Source of the DNA: Armatimonadota bacterium
Lineage (GTDB): Bacteria > Armatimonadota > SYMT01
DNA: 6,079 nt
Reading direction: 5' to 3'
Assembly: GCA_020696885.1 (NCBI GenBank)
Contig: JAJFMS010000244.1
Location: forward strand, 1 to 6,079
Below are positions 1 through 4,942 of this stretch, piece by piece (position 1 is the first letter of the stretch; each line of letters starts with the position of its first letter). Below the pieces are notes generated by a model. The model searched no databases, was not told the DNA's origin, and saw nothing but the letters and a program-made list of their open reading frames with translations. The translations under genes were made by a program, and so were the position numbers.

Positions 1-57
1 ATGCGCAACTACGAAGGGTTCATCAACAAGCCAGGACGTCGCGGCCGCAACGGGTAG
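1..57 (+). CDS. secY: SecY preprotein translocase subunit, C-terminal end (partial)
   Basis: The window opens inside a reading frame that ends at a TAG at 55-57 and gives MRNYEGFINKPGRRGRNG. The RNYEGF(I/L) element followed by a short basic tail is the usual cytosolic C-terminus of SecY, the membrane channel of the Sec translocon. The gene order secY-adk-map is a very common bacterial arrangement and supports the call. The first ATG in the window is almost certainly an internal methionine, since this motif lies at the extreme end of a protein of over 400 residues with ten membrane segments. No membrane segment is visible because only the tail is present. The identification rests on 18 residues plus context. 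Confidence 0.85.
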   Translation: MRNYEGFINKPGRRGRNG

Positions 58-103
58 CGAAGATCAGACTGCTGGAGCTTATCCCGTAGTCCGACCGACT
101 CTG

Positions 104-150
104 GGAGGGGATGGATGTCCACGCGATGTCCTTCCCCTCCATTACTATTT
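104..150 (+). terminator. Strong hairpin in the secY-adk gap, terminator or attenuator candidate
   Basis: GGAGGGGA at 104-111 pairs perfectly with TCCCCTCC at 133-140. After one T-T mismatch (112/132) the pairing continues 113-119 with 125-131 (seven pairs, two of them G-U), leaving a five-base loop at 120-124. That makes about 15 pairs. The next ten bases (ATTACTATTT) are A/T-rich, with six T but no clean T-run. It lies 46 nt after the secY stop and 88 nt before adk. It could terminate part of the transcription coming from secY, or simply be a stabilising mRNA structure. Confidence 0.5.
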
Positions 151-188
151 GTATCAACCGTTTTTAACGAGACGTATCCACGGCCCAG

Positions 189-204
189 GGCACGTACCCG
201 TGCC
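189..204 (+). promoter_or_regulatory. Small hairpin upstream of the adk start
   Basis: GGCACG (189-194) and CGTGCC (199-204) form a perfect six-base-pair stem around the loop TACC. It lies just upstream of the weak Shine-Dalgarno-like GGAG at 211-214. It could influence adk translation or be chance in GC-rich DNA. No consensus promoter was recognised in this gap. Confidence 0.2.
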
Positions 205-227
205 GCTAGTGGAGAACGAGCAACCGC

Positions 228-887
228 ATGAGGCTAGTGCTGCTTGGCCCGCCCGGCGCCGGTAAGGGCACGCAGGGACAGTATTTGACCGAGCGCCTTG
301 GTATCCCCAAGATCTCGACCGGCGACATGCTCCGCGACGCTGCGGAGGCTGGTACCGACATCGGTATCGAAGCAAAAACCTATACCGATCGGGGACGGCT
401 GGTGCCGGACGAGCTGATCCTCGGCCTCGTCAAAGAGTGCCTGGCGCGGCCCGACGTAGCGTCCTGCTATCTGCTGGACGGCTTTCCGCGCACCGTCGGA
501 CAGGCGGAAGCACTAGAAAGCTGGCTCCGCGAGCAAGGAGAGCGGCTCGATGCGGTCGTCGACCTCGAGGTGGACGATCAGATCATCGTGGACCGCATCT
601 CCAATCGCCGAGTATGCTCCAACTGCCGCGAGACGTATCACCTTGCCAGCCGGGCTCCGTCCAAACCGGACGTCTGCGACGCGTGCGGGCATCGGCTCAC
701 GCTGCGGGATGACGACCGCGCGGAGGTGGTGCGGGAGCGGCTGCGTCTCTACCACGAGCGCACCGAGCCGGTAACCGCGTTCTACCGCAGTCTGGGCCTC
801 CTGATTCCGGTGGACGGGGATCGGCCGGTGGACCAGGTCACCGAATCAATCATCCAGGCGATCGAAGCCCGGGGTGGTGGTCGGTAG
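228..887 (+). CDS. adk: Adenylate kinase, long form with zinc-binding lid
   Basis: This 219-residue cytosolic enzyme interconverts ATP + AMP and 2 ADP, setting adenylate energy balance. The P-loop GPPGAGKGT is at residues 7-15, the AMP-binding STGDMLR segment at 30-36 and the DGFPRT motif at 84-89. The lid (about 123-160) carries Cys130, Cys133, Cys150 and Cys153 in a C-x2-C ... C-x2-C arrangement. This marks the zinc-stabilised lid common in Gram-positives and thermophiles. The RDDD and RERL-Y segments at 160-175 match the conserved arginine/aspartate region after the lid. Length is typical of the long bacterial form. The ATG at 228 places the P-loop at the usual distance from the N-terminus. 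GGAG at 211-214 is a weak, distant Shine-Dalgarno. map follows after 7 nt, so the two are probably co-transcribed. Confidence 0.97.
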   Translation: MRLVLLGPPGAGKGTQGQYLTERLGIPKISTGDMLRDAAEAGTDIGIEAKTYTDRGRLVPDELILGLVKECLARPDVASCYLLDGFPRTVGQAEALESWLREQGERLDAVVDLEVDDQIIVDRISNRRVCSNCRETYHLASRAPSKPDVCDACGHRLTLRDDDRAEVVRERLRLYHERTEPVTAFYRSLGLLIPVDGDRPVDQVTESIIQAIEARGGGR

Positions 888-894
888 CGCGAGT

Positions 895-1683
895 ATGGGT
901 CGCATCACCTACAAGAATCAGCGCGATCTCGAGAAGATGCGCGAAGCCGGGCGTGTGGTCTCCATCGTGCTCGCGGCGCTGCGGGACGTGGCCAAGGCAG
1001 GCGTCAGCACCCACGAGCTGGACAGGATCGCGCTGGAGTTGATCCGAGACCACGGCGGAACGCCGTCCTTCCTCAACTATCGGGTGGGAAAGCGGGTCTA
1101 CCGCCACAGCATCTGTGCCTCCCTCAACGCCGAGGTAGTGCACGGGATCCCCCGCGCGGACCGCGTCTTACAAGAGGGGGACCTGATCAAGTTGGACGTA
1201 GGTGTGCGGCTGAAAGGCTTCCACGCGGATAGCGCGATCACCGTTCCGGTGGGCGAGATCAGCGAAGAGCATCAGCGGCTGCTGGCGGTAACGAGAGAGA
1301 GCCTCTGGGCCGGGATCCGGGCAATCAGCCACCGGGGCCGGCTTCAGGACATCTCCCGCGCCATCCAGCAGCACGTGGAGCAGCACGGGTTCACCATCGT
1401 GCGCGAGATGGTGGGACACGGGGTGGGGAAGAACCTCCACGAGGAGCCGCAGATTCCCAACTATGCGGACCCGAAGCATCCCAATCCGGTGCTGTTGGAA
1501 GGGATGACGCTGGCCATCGAGCCGATGGTCAACGTCGGAGCGGCCGAGATCGAAGTACTGCCGGACGAGTGGACGGTGATCACGCTGGACCGCAAGGCCA
1601 GCGCTCACTTCGAGCACACGGTGGCGGTAACACGTGGCGGTGCGGACGTGCTGACCCTGGGTCCGCACGACGCGGGCCCGTAG
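895..1683 (+). CDS. map: Methionine aminopeptidase, type I
   Basis: This 262-residue cytosolic metallopeptidase removes the initiator methionine from nascent proteins. With the ATG at 895 as residue 1, the five metal ligands of the pita-bread fold are all visible: Asp101 (KLDVG), Asp112 (ADSA), His175 (GHGVG), Glu209 (IEPM) and Glu240 (FEHT). The active-site histidines are His83 (VVHGIP) and His182 (LHEEP). There is no type II insertion and no N-terminal zinc extension. An in-frame GTG at 874 would add seven residues and overlap adk. I prefer ATG 895 because the family normally starts a few residues before the xxEIEKMREAGR-like helix. The Shine-Dalgarno is poor, suggesting coupling to adk termination 7 nt upstream. 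The loop between Tyr62 and Ser72 is about four residues longer than in E. coli MAP. Confidence 0.96.
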   Translation: MGRITYKNQRDLEKMREAGRVVSIVLAALRDVAKAGVSTHELDRIALELIRDHGGTPSFLNYRVGKRVYRHSICASLNAEVVHGIPRADRVLQEGDLIKLDVGVRLKGFHADSAITVPVGEISEEHQRLLAVTRESLWAGIRAISHRGRLQDISRAIQQHVEQHGFTIVREMVGHGVGKNLHEEPQIPNYADPKHPNPVLLEGMTLAIEPMVNVGAAEIEVLPDEWTVITLDRKASAHFEHTVAVTRGGADVLTLGPHDAGP

Positions 1684-1748
1684 GCAGGAGGGCTGCACGG
1701 CTGGTGGCTGTTGGGCTGTCCGGCAGCTATTCCAGGCCGTAAGGCGGG

Positions 1749-1778
1749 GCTTGCTTTGCGGCTCAACAGGCGGCAAGC
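1749..1778 (+). terminator. Weak terminator-like hairpin after map
   Basis: GCTTGC (1749-1754) and GCAAGC (1773-1778) are perfectly complementary around an 18-nt loop. They are followed by GTATTTCGTCCTT, which is T-enriched but not a run. The hairpin lies between the end of map and the promoter candidate for rpmJ, a sensible place for a partial terminator. The long loop and poor T-tract keep confidence low. Confidence 0.28.
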
Positions 1779-1789
1779 GTATTTCGTCC

Positions 1790-1818
1790 TTGCCCTACGG
1801 TGGAAGTTTTGCTATTCT
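1790..1818 (+). promoter_or_regulatory. Candidate sigma-70-type promoter for rpmJ and downstream genes
   Basis: A -35-like TTGCCC (1790-1795) and a -10-like TATTCT (1813-1818) are separated by exactly 17 nt; each matches 4 of 6 consensus bases. The region is locally A/T-rich (AAGTTTTGCTATTCTATG), which stands out in this GC-rich window. Transcription would start near 1825, giving a leader of about 100 nt before rpmJ. This would let the ribosomal-protein genes be expressed independently of secY-adk-map. Confidence 0.5.
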
Positions 1819-1866
1819 ATGCGGGTTGTCACCTCCCCGGTCGAGGCGTCTGCCAGATGAGTGGCA

Positions 1867-1909
1867 CCGGGTGCGCCGTGAAGGCGTACTGCCGGAGCAC
1901 CCCACCCGG
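1867..1909 (+). promoter_or_regulatory. Leader structure with two alternative stems upstream of rpmJ
   Basis: GGGTGC (1869-1874) can pair with GCACCC (1897-1902). Alternatively CCGGGT (1867-1872) can pair with ACCCGG (1904-1909), which ends beside the Shine-Dalgarno at 1913-1918. The two stems share bases and exclude each other. The region between them holds GCCGTGAAGG (1875-1884), a ten-base word repeated upstream of rpsM. A smaller TGCCA/TGGCA hairpin lies just before it at 1851-1866. A regulatory role is inference only. Confidence 0.3.
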
Positions 1910-1912
1910 GAA

Positions 1913-1918
1913 GGGAGG
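1913..1918 (+). promoter_or_regulatory. Ribosome binding site of rpmJ
   Basis: GGGAGG lies five bases upstream of the ATG at 1924 and is one of the clearest Shine-Dalgarno sites in the window. It confirms the start of the very short rpmJ gene. Confidence 0.75.
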
Positions 1919-1923
1919 ATTTG

Positions 1924-2040
1924 ATGAAGGTTCGACCATCGGTGAAGAAGATGTGCGACGACTGTAAAGTCATTCGTCGCGAAGGCGTAGTGCGGGTCAT
2001 CTGCAAGAAGAACCCGAAGCACAAGCAGCGCCAGGGATAA
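1924..2040 (+). CDS. rpmJ: 50S ribosomal protein L36, zinc-binding form
   Basis: This 38-residue protein binds 23S rRNA near the base of the L7/L12 stalk side of the large subunit. The sequence begins [20 protein letters not shown]. The zinc ribbon ligands Cys11, Cys14, Cys27 and His33 are all present, in the C-x2-C-x12-C-x5-H pattern of the zinc-containing (C+) L36 type. Length matches the family (37-38 residues). The start is fixed by the GGGAGG Shine-Dalgarno and the canonical MKVRxSVK opening. It is set off from map by 240 nt and from rpsM by 107 nt. Those gaps are wide for this region, where infA and rpsM often flank rpmJ closely. Confidence 0.97.
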   Translation: MKVRPSVKKMCDDCKVIRREGVVRVICKKNPKHKQRQG

Positions 2041-2053
2041 TGTCGGACGTTGC

Positions 2054-2130
2054 GAGTTCCGTATTCTGGGTTCCGTGCCGTGAAGGTATGCGAAAGCAGC
2101 GAACAACCCGAACTCTGAACTCGGAACCCA
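2054..2130 (+). repeat. Inverted arrays of heptamer repeats in the rpmJ-rpsM gap
   Basis: The left arm is three tandem 7-mers, GAGTTCC, GTATTCT and GGGTTCC (2054-2074). The right arm is three tandem 7-mers of the opposite sense, CGAACTC, TGAACTC and GGAACCC (2109-2129). TGGGTTCCG (2067-2075) pairs perfectly with CGGAACCCA (2122-2130). CGAGTTC (2053-2059) can pair with GAACTCG (2117-2123), and GGGTT (2068-2072) with AACCC (2105-2109), so several exclusive folds exist. A TGC-GAAA-GCA mini-hairpin with a GNRA loop sits in the middle (2089-2098). The structure ends just before the rpsM Shine-Dalgarno. Confidence 0.7.
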
Positions 2131-2133
2131 ACT

Positions 2134-2139
2134 AAGGAG
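2134..2139 (+). promoter_or_regulatory. Ribosome binding site of rpsM
   Basis: AAGGAG is spaced eight bases from the GTG at 2148. This strong site supports the non-ATG start, which also gives the canonical [10 protein letters not shown]-terminus of S13. Confidence 0.8.
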
Positions 2140-2147
2140 TAGCCACA

Positions 2148-2525
2148 GTGGCACGCATCGCCGGCGTCGATCTCCCCCGGGACAAGCGGGTAGAGACTGC
2201 GCTGACCTACATTTACGGGGTGGGACCTACCACCAGCAAAGAGATTCTGAGCAAAACCGGCGTCAGCCCGGACATTCGCGTTCGCGAACTGTCTGAAGGT
2301 GACGTCGCCAAGCTCCGCGAGGTTCTGGAGCGCGAGTACCGCGTCGAAGGAGACCTCCGCCGCCAGATCAGCATGAACATCCGGCGCCTGTCGGAGATCG
2401 GCTGCTACCGTGGGATCCGCCATCGCCGCGGACTTCCCGTGCGAGGTCAGCGGACGAAGACCAACGCCCGTATGCGGAAGGGTCCGCGACGGACGGTGGG
2501 CGTGCGTCGGAAGAAGGGGAAGTAA
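2148..2525 (+). CDS. rpsM: 30S ribosomal protein S13
   Basis: This 125-residue protein of the small-subunit head contacts the large subunit (intersubunit bridges with L5 and 23S rRNA) and the P-site tRNA. It opens with [11 protein letters not shown] helix-hairpin-helix-type segment with YIYGVG lies at residues 21-26. The signature [19 protein letters not shown] is at about 85-103. A basic, flexible tail ([15 protein letters not shown]) follows, the part that reaches toward P-site tRNA. Length is normal for the family. Translation starts at GTG with a strong AAGGAG. rpsK begins 3 nt after the stop, indicating tight co-expression. In E. coli this gene is preceded by the S4-binding operator; here a structured repeat region occupies that place. 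Confidence 0.98.
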   Translation: MARIAGVDLPRDKRVETALTYIYGVGPTTSKEILSKTGVSPDIRVRELSEGDVAKLREVLEREYRVEGDLRRQISMNIRRLSEIGCYRGIRHRRGLPVRGQRTKTNARMRKGPRRTVGVRRKKGK

Positions 2526-2528
2526 GCC

Positions 2529-2921
2529 GTGGCTAAAAAATCCACTACTCGCCAGCGCCAGAAGGAAAAGCGGCAGGTGCTCCAGGGCGTGGCCCACATC
2601 CAGTCCACGTTCAACAACACCATCGTCAGCATCGCGGATCAGAAGGGCGAAGTGCTCTCCTGGGCTTCCGCGGGCTCGGTGGGGTTCAAGGGCACCAAGA
2701 AGGGCACTCCTTTTGCCGCTCAGATGGCTGCTGAGAACGCTGCGCGCAAGGCGCAGGAGCACGGCCTGAAGCGCGTCGAGGTGATGGTCAAGGGGCCGGG
2801 CAGCGGTCGTGAGACCGCCATCCGCGCGCTTTCCAACGTGGGCATCGAAGTGTCGCTGATCAAGGACGTGACGCCGATCCCCCACAACGGCTGCCGCGCG
2901 CCGAAGCGCCGGCGGGTCTAG
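2529..2921 (+). CDS. rpsK: 30S ribosomal protein S11
   Basis: This 130-residue protein of the 30S platform lies near the E-site and helps shape the mRNA exit path of the small subunit. A basic N-terminal extension (about 1-17) precedes the conserved core. Core motifs include [15 protein letters not shown] (21-35), [15 protein letters not shown] (44-58) and AAQMAAE (63-69). The C-terminal [12 protein letters not shown] contains the Asn120-Gly121 pair where the family is known to carry isoaspartate. Most family members I recall read RPPKRRRV, so Ala in place of the first Pro is a small deviation. The start is GTG, 3 nt after rpsM. A purine-rich AAGGGGA inside the rpsM tail (2514-2520) serves as Shine-Dalgarno, so the two are probably translationally coupled. 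Confidence 0.98.
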   Translation: MAKKSTTRQRQKEKRQVLQGVAHIQSTFNNTIVSIADQKGEVLSWASAGSVGFKGTKKGTPFAAQMAAENAARKAQEHGLKRVEVMVKGPGSGRETAIRALSNVGIEVSLIKDVTPIPHNGCRAPKRRRV

Positions 2922-3125
2922 TGTGTGATCCGTAGTGTGCAGCACGCGTCCTCTGGTCGCGTTGCTGGCATTACGCAGTACGAGTTCGCAGGTAGAGCGG
3001 TCTGGTCGCCAGCGGTAGCCCATCGGGGCTTTCTCTGCCAGGGTGCAATGGGGTATTCCTACCACCCACCGCGGCAGCGATCTTGGCCACATTCTCGGGG
3101 AGTGATCCCCGGAGGTTGTTGACGA
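2922..3125 (+). promoter_or_regulatory. Structured 204-nt leader between rpsK and rpsD
   Basis: No gene is convincing here. A chain of local hairpins is visible. CAGCACGCG (2940-2948) pairs with CGCG plus TGCTG (2958-2967) around a bulged T and a nine-base loop. AGCCC (3017-3021) pairs with GGGCT (3026-3030), followed by TTTCTCT, which resembles a weak terminator. GGGT (3041-3044) and GGTA (3052-3055) pair with the continuous TACCACCC (3060-3067). CGGGGA (3096-3101) pairs with TCCCCG (3106-3111) around a GTGA (GNRA) loop. S4 is a known translational autoregulator in E. coli (alpha operon) and Bacillus (rpsD leader). An S4-responsive leader is therefore a reasonable but unproven reading. Confidence 0.45.
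3096..3115 (+). promoter_or_regulatory. GNRA-loop hairpin abutting the rpsD Shine-Dalgarno
   Basis: The six-pair stem CGGGGA/TCCCCG with a GTGA loop shares its last base (3111) with the Shine-Dalgarno GGAGG (3111-3115), ten bases before the rpsD ATG at 3126. Formation of the stem would place a stable helix directly against the ribosome binding site. Such an arrangement could modulate rpsD translation. Confidence 0.45.
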
Positions 3126-3752
3126 ATGGCAGTTTACAGCGGTCCGGTCTGTCGCCTTTGCCGGCGAGACGGAGTGAAGCTGTTCCTGAAGGGCGAGCGC
3201 TGCTACACCAGCAAGTGTGCCATCGAGCGCCGCAAGTATGCACCGGGCCAGCACGGCCAGCGCCAGCGCAAGCTCGCCGACTACGGCGTGCAGCTCCGAG
3301 AGAAGCAGAAGCTGAAGCGGATTTATCGGGTGCTGGAGCGCCAGTTCCGCAGCTACTTCAAGGAAGCGGTCCGTCGTAAGGGCGTCACCGGCGAGATCCT
3401 CCTGCAACTCCTGGAGCTCCGCTTCGATAACGTGGTCTACCGGCTGGGCTTCGGGCTCTCCCGGCGCCAGGCGCGGCAGTTGGTGAACCACGGCCACTTC
3501 CTGATTAACGGGAAGAAGGTCAATATCCCCAGCTACCAGATGCGGCCGGGTGACACCATCGCGGTGGCCGAGAACAGCAAGAAAGCGGGCGCGATCCTCG
3601 AAGCGATCGCCTCGACCGGTGGACGGCGCACCCCCGAGTGGTTGACGGTGGATGTCAACGCGATGGGCGGTCAGGTGCTTGCCGTGCCGACCCGTACCCA
3701 GATCGATACGCAGGTTAACGAGCCGCTCATCGTCGAGTTCTACTCCCGATAA
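3126..3752 (+). CDS. rpsD: 30S ribosomal protein S4, zinc-binding form
   Basis: This 208-residue primary 16S rRNA-binding protein nucleates assembly of the 30S body and forms part of the mRNA entry channel. The N-terminal [19 protein letters not shown] region and Cys9, Cys12, Cys26 and Cys31 form the zinc site of the C+ S4 type, as in Thermus. APGQHGQ (about 39-45) and [11 protein letters not shown] (57-67) follow. The S4 RNA-binding domain occupies about 97-160, with [12 protein letters not shown] and [18 protein letters not shown]. The C-terminus [11 protein letters not shown] is canonical. Length is normal. The ATG is preceded by GGAGG with a ten-base spacer. Long gaps on both sides (204 and 183 nt) suggest its synthesis is controlled separately from rpsM-rpsK, fitting its known role as an autoregulator elsewhere. 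Confidence 0.98.
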   Translation: MAVYSGPVCRLCRRDGVKLFLKGERCYTSKCAIERRKYAPGQHGQRQRKLADYGVQLREKQKLKRIYRVLERQFRSYFKEAVRRKGVTGEILLQLLELRFDNVVYRLGFGLSRRQARQLVNHGHFLINGKKVNIPSYQMRPGDTIAVAENSKKAGAILEAIASTGGRRTPEWLTVDVNAMGGQVLAVPTRTQIDTQVNEPLIVEFYSR

Positions 3753-3778
3753 TCGAGCTTCGGACCCGCACACGAGCA

Positions 3779-3807
3779 TTGCCGGAGCGGCTGGGCGCGG
3801 TTGTTAT
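3779..3807 (+). promoter_or_regulatory. Weak promoter candidate upstream of rpoA
   Basis: TTGCCG (3779-3784) and TGTTAT (3802-3807) are 17 nt apart, each with 4 of 6 consensus matches. The -35-like TTGCC resembles that of the rpmJ promoter candidate. It overlaps a GGGCGC/GCGCCC hairpin (3793-3798 with 3810-3815). In GC-rich DNA this may be chance. Confidence 0.25.
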
Positions 3808-3841
3808 TGGCGCCCGCCGCCACCGGTAGGATCAGATTTCA

Positions 3842-3901
3842 ACAGCACGATACGAATCGCGGGTCCCAACGTCGGACGAATGTTGGGACCCGGTGTGCTG
3901 T
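3842..3901 (+). promoter_or_regulatory. Large composite hairpin in the rpoA leader
   Basis: An outer stem of seven pairs, ACAGCAC (3842-3848) with GTGCTGT (3895-3901), encloses an inner perfect stem of eleven pairs. The inner stem is CGGGTCCCAAC (3860-3870) with GTTGGGACCCG (3882-3892). They are joined by an asymmetric internal loop of 11 nt on the 5' side and 2 nt on the 3' side, with an 11-nt apical loop. ACGAAT occurs both in the internal loop (3852-3857) and in the apical loop (3876-3881). No T-run follows, so it is not a typical intrinsic terminator. The rpoA Shine-Dalgarno lies 20 nt downstream, which suggests a leader element acting on rpoA translation or mRNA stability. Confidence 0.6.
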
Positions 3902-3920
3902 GTCTGGCTCGTCCGGAAGT

Positions 3921-3926
3921 GAGGAG
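3921..3926 (+). promoter_or_regulatory. Ribosome binding site of rpoA
   Basis: GAGGAG is nine bases upstream of the ATG at 3936. It decides this start over an in-frame TTG at 3801, which would add 45 unrelated residues translated from the hairpin-rich leader. Confidence 0.75.
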
Positions 3927-3935
3927 CACAGCAAT

Positions 3936-4934
3936 ATGGAAACCCAGGGTCCCCGCATCGAGACACTGGAGCATTCGGATACATACGGGAAGTTCGTGGT
4001 AGAGCCGCTGGAGCGGGGTTATGGCGTCACGCTCGCCAACCCGATCCGGCGCGTGCTCCTGTCGTCGCTGCGCGGCGCCACGATCACCTCCCTGCGGATC
4101 GACGGCGTCCTACACGAGTTCGCCACGATCCCCGGCCTCCGCGAAGACACCACCGAGCTCATCCTCAACATCAAGAGCCTGGCGGTGAAGGTGGCCGACG
4201 ACGGTTTGGGCGAGGAGACCGAAGTTCGGGTCCTGCGGATCGACAAGCGCGGCGAAGGTGAGGTCACCGGCGCCGACATCGAGTGCCCGTCGGACGTGGA
4301 GATCGTCAACCCCGAGATCCACATCGCCACCCTGGCGGACGAGAACGCGTCCCTCTCGATGGAGATGACCGTGGAAGTCGGCCGCGGCTACCTCCTGCCG
4401 GAAAAGCAGGATCGGTACAAGGGTCAGATCGGCGTGATCCCGATCGGGGCGGCGTTCTCGCCGGTCCGCAAGGCGAATTTCGCGATCGAGGCCACCCGTG
4501 TGGGCAGCCGTTCCGACTACGAGCGGCTCATCCTGGAGATCGAGACGAACGGGGCGCTCGCCCCGGGCGAGGCGCTGAGCGAAGCGGCGCAGGTGTTGAA
4601 CCAGTTCATCCATCTGTTCTTCGACGTCAGCTCCGAGCGTGTGGCGCGACCGCTGGAAGAGCTGGCCACCCAGGTGGCGCGGCCGACCGGCCCCGGCGCC
4701 CCGGACGTGCGGATCGAGGAGCTCGACTTCTCCGTGCGCACCTACAACTGCCTGAAGAAGGCGAACATCCAGACCGTAGCGGACCTGGTGAAGGCTTCCG
4801 AAGAGGAGCTGATGAACATCCGGAACTTCGGCCGCAAGTCTCTGGTGGAAGTTCAGGACAAGCTGGCCCAGTTCGGGTACACGCTGGTCGGCGGCGGCCG
4901 CAGCATCGGCGCCGGCGATGAGGACGAGGATTAG
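3936..4934 (+). CDS. rpoA: DNA-directed RNA polymerase subunit alpha
   Basis: This 332-residue subunit dimerises to scaffold core RNA polymerase and contacts UP elements and activators through its C-terminal domain. The N-terminal domain (about 1-235) contains PLERGYGVTLANPIRRVLLSSL at 24-45. This is the dimerisation/beta-contact helix, with Ala-Asn-Pro where Gly-Asn-Ser/Ala is more usual. The insert subdomain follows, with VNPEIHIATL (124-133) and GRGYLPE-like GRGYLLPE (149-156). A Pro/Gly linker (about 247-258) leads to the C-terminal domain (about 260-316). There Arg268, Asn271 and Lys301 correspond to the E. coli DNA-contacting Arg265, Asn268 and Lys298. The protein ends in an acidic GDEDED tail. 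Start is ATG with GAGGAG. rplQ follows after 8 nt. Confidence 0.98.
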   Translation: METQGPRIETLEHSDTYGKFVVEPLERGYGVTLANPIRRVLLSSLRGATITSLRIDGVLHEFATIPGLREDTTELILNIKSLAVKVADDGLGEETEVRVLRIDKRGEGEVTGADIECPSDVEIVNPEIHIATLADENASLSMEMTVEVGRGYLLPEKQDRYKGQIGVIPIGAAFSPVRKANFAIEATRVGSRSDYERLILEIETNGALAPGEALSEAAQVLNQFIHLFFDVSSERVARPLEELATQVARPTGPGAPDVRIEELDFSVRTYNCLKKANIQTVADLVKASEEELMNIRNFGRKSLVEVQDKLAQFGYTLVGGGRSIGAGDEDED

Positions 4935-4942
4935 GTTAAGAG

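Noticed and set aside
874..894. Earlier GTG start for map overlapping adk
   Set aside because: The seven extra residues are not typical of MAP, and the ATG at 895 places the MREAGR helix at the usual distance. Without a clear Shine-Dalgarno for either, this remains a preference and is not proven.
1857..1967. Small ATG-started frame in the rpmJ leader running into rpmJ in another frame
   Set aside because: It has no Shine-Dalgarno, overlaps the start of rpmJ, and its peptide is not related to IF-1 or any leader peptide I know.
2925..3122. A 65-codon GTG-started frame filling the rpsK-rpsD gap, in the same frame as both neighbours
   Set aside because: It has no Shine-Dalgarno, a third-position GC (roughly half by eye) clearly below the flanking genes, and a Trp/His/Pro-rich composition with no family. 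The base pairing of the region explains it better as a leader RNA. The shared frame looks coincidental.
1812..3779. A 655-codon open frame on the - strand spanning rpmJ, rpsM, rpsK and rpsD
   Set aside because: It lies antisense to four unmistakable ribosomal-protein genes and their leaders, has a low-complexity Ala/Leu/His/Arg-rich composition and no recognisable domain. Long antisense frames are common opposite high-GC coding sequence.
3861..3891. T-box or tRNA-like element suggested by GGGTCCCAAC ... GTTGGGACCC before rpoA
   Set aside because: No T-box antiterminator consensus (TGG bulge context), no specifier stem and no terminator T-run; rpoA is not a T-box-regulated gene class. The inverted repeat is kept only as an unnamed leader hairpin.
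3801..3935. A 45-residue N-terminal extension of RpoA from an in-frame TTG
   Set aside because: The region is occupied by the composite hairpin, the extension has no similarity to RpoA N-termini, and GAGGAG nine bases before ATG 3936 gives the normal start.
4283..4921. A 212-codon + strand frame inside rpoA
   Set aside because: It is an out-of-frame shadow of rpoA with Arg/Gly/Pro-rich low-complexity translation.
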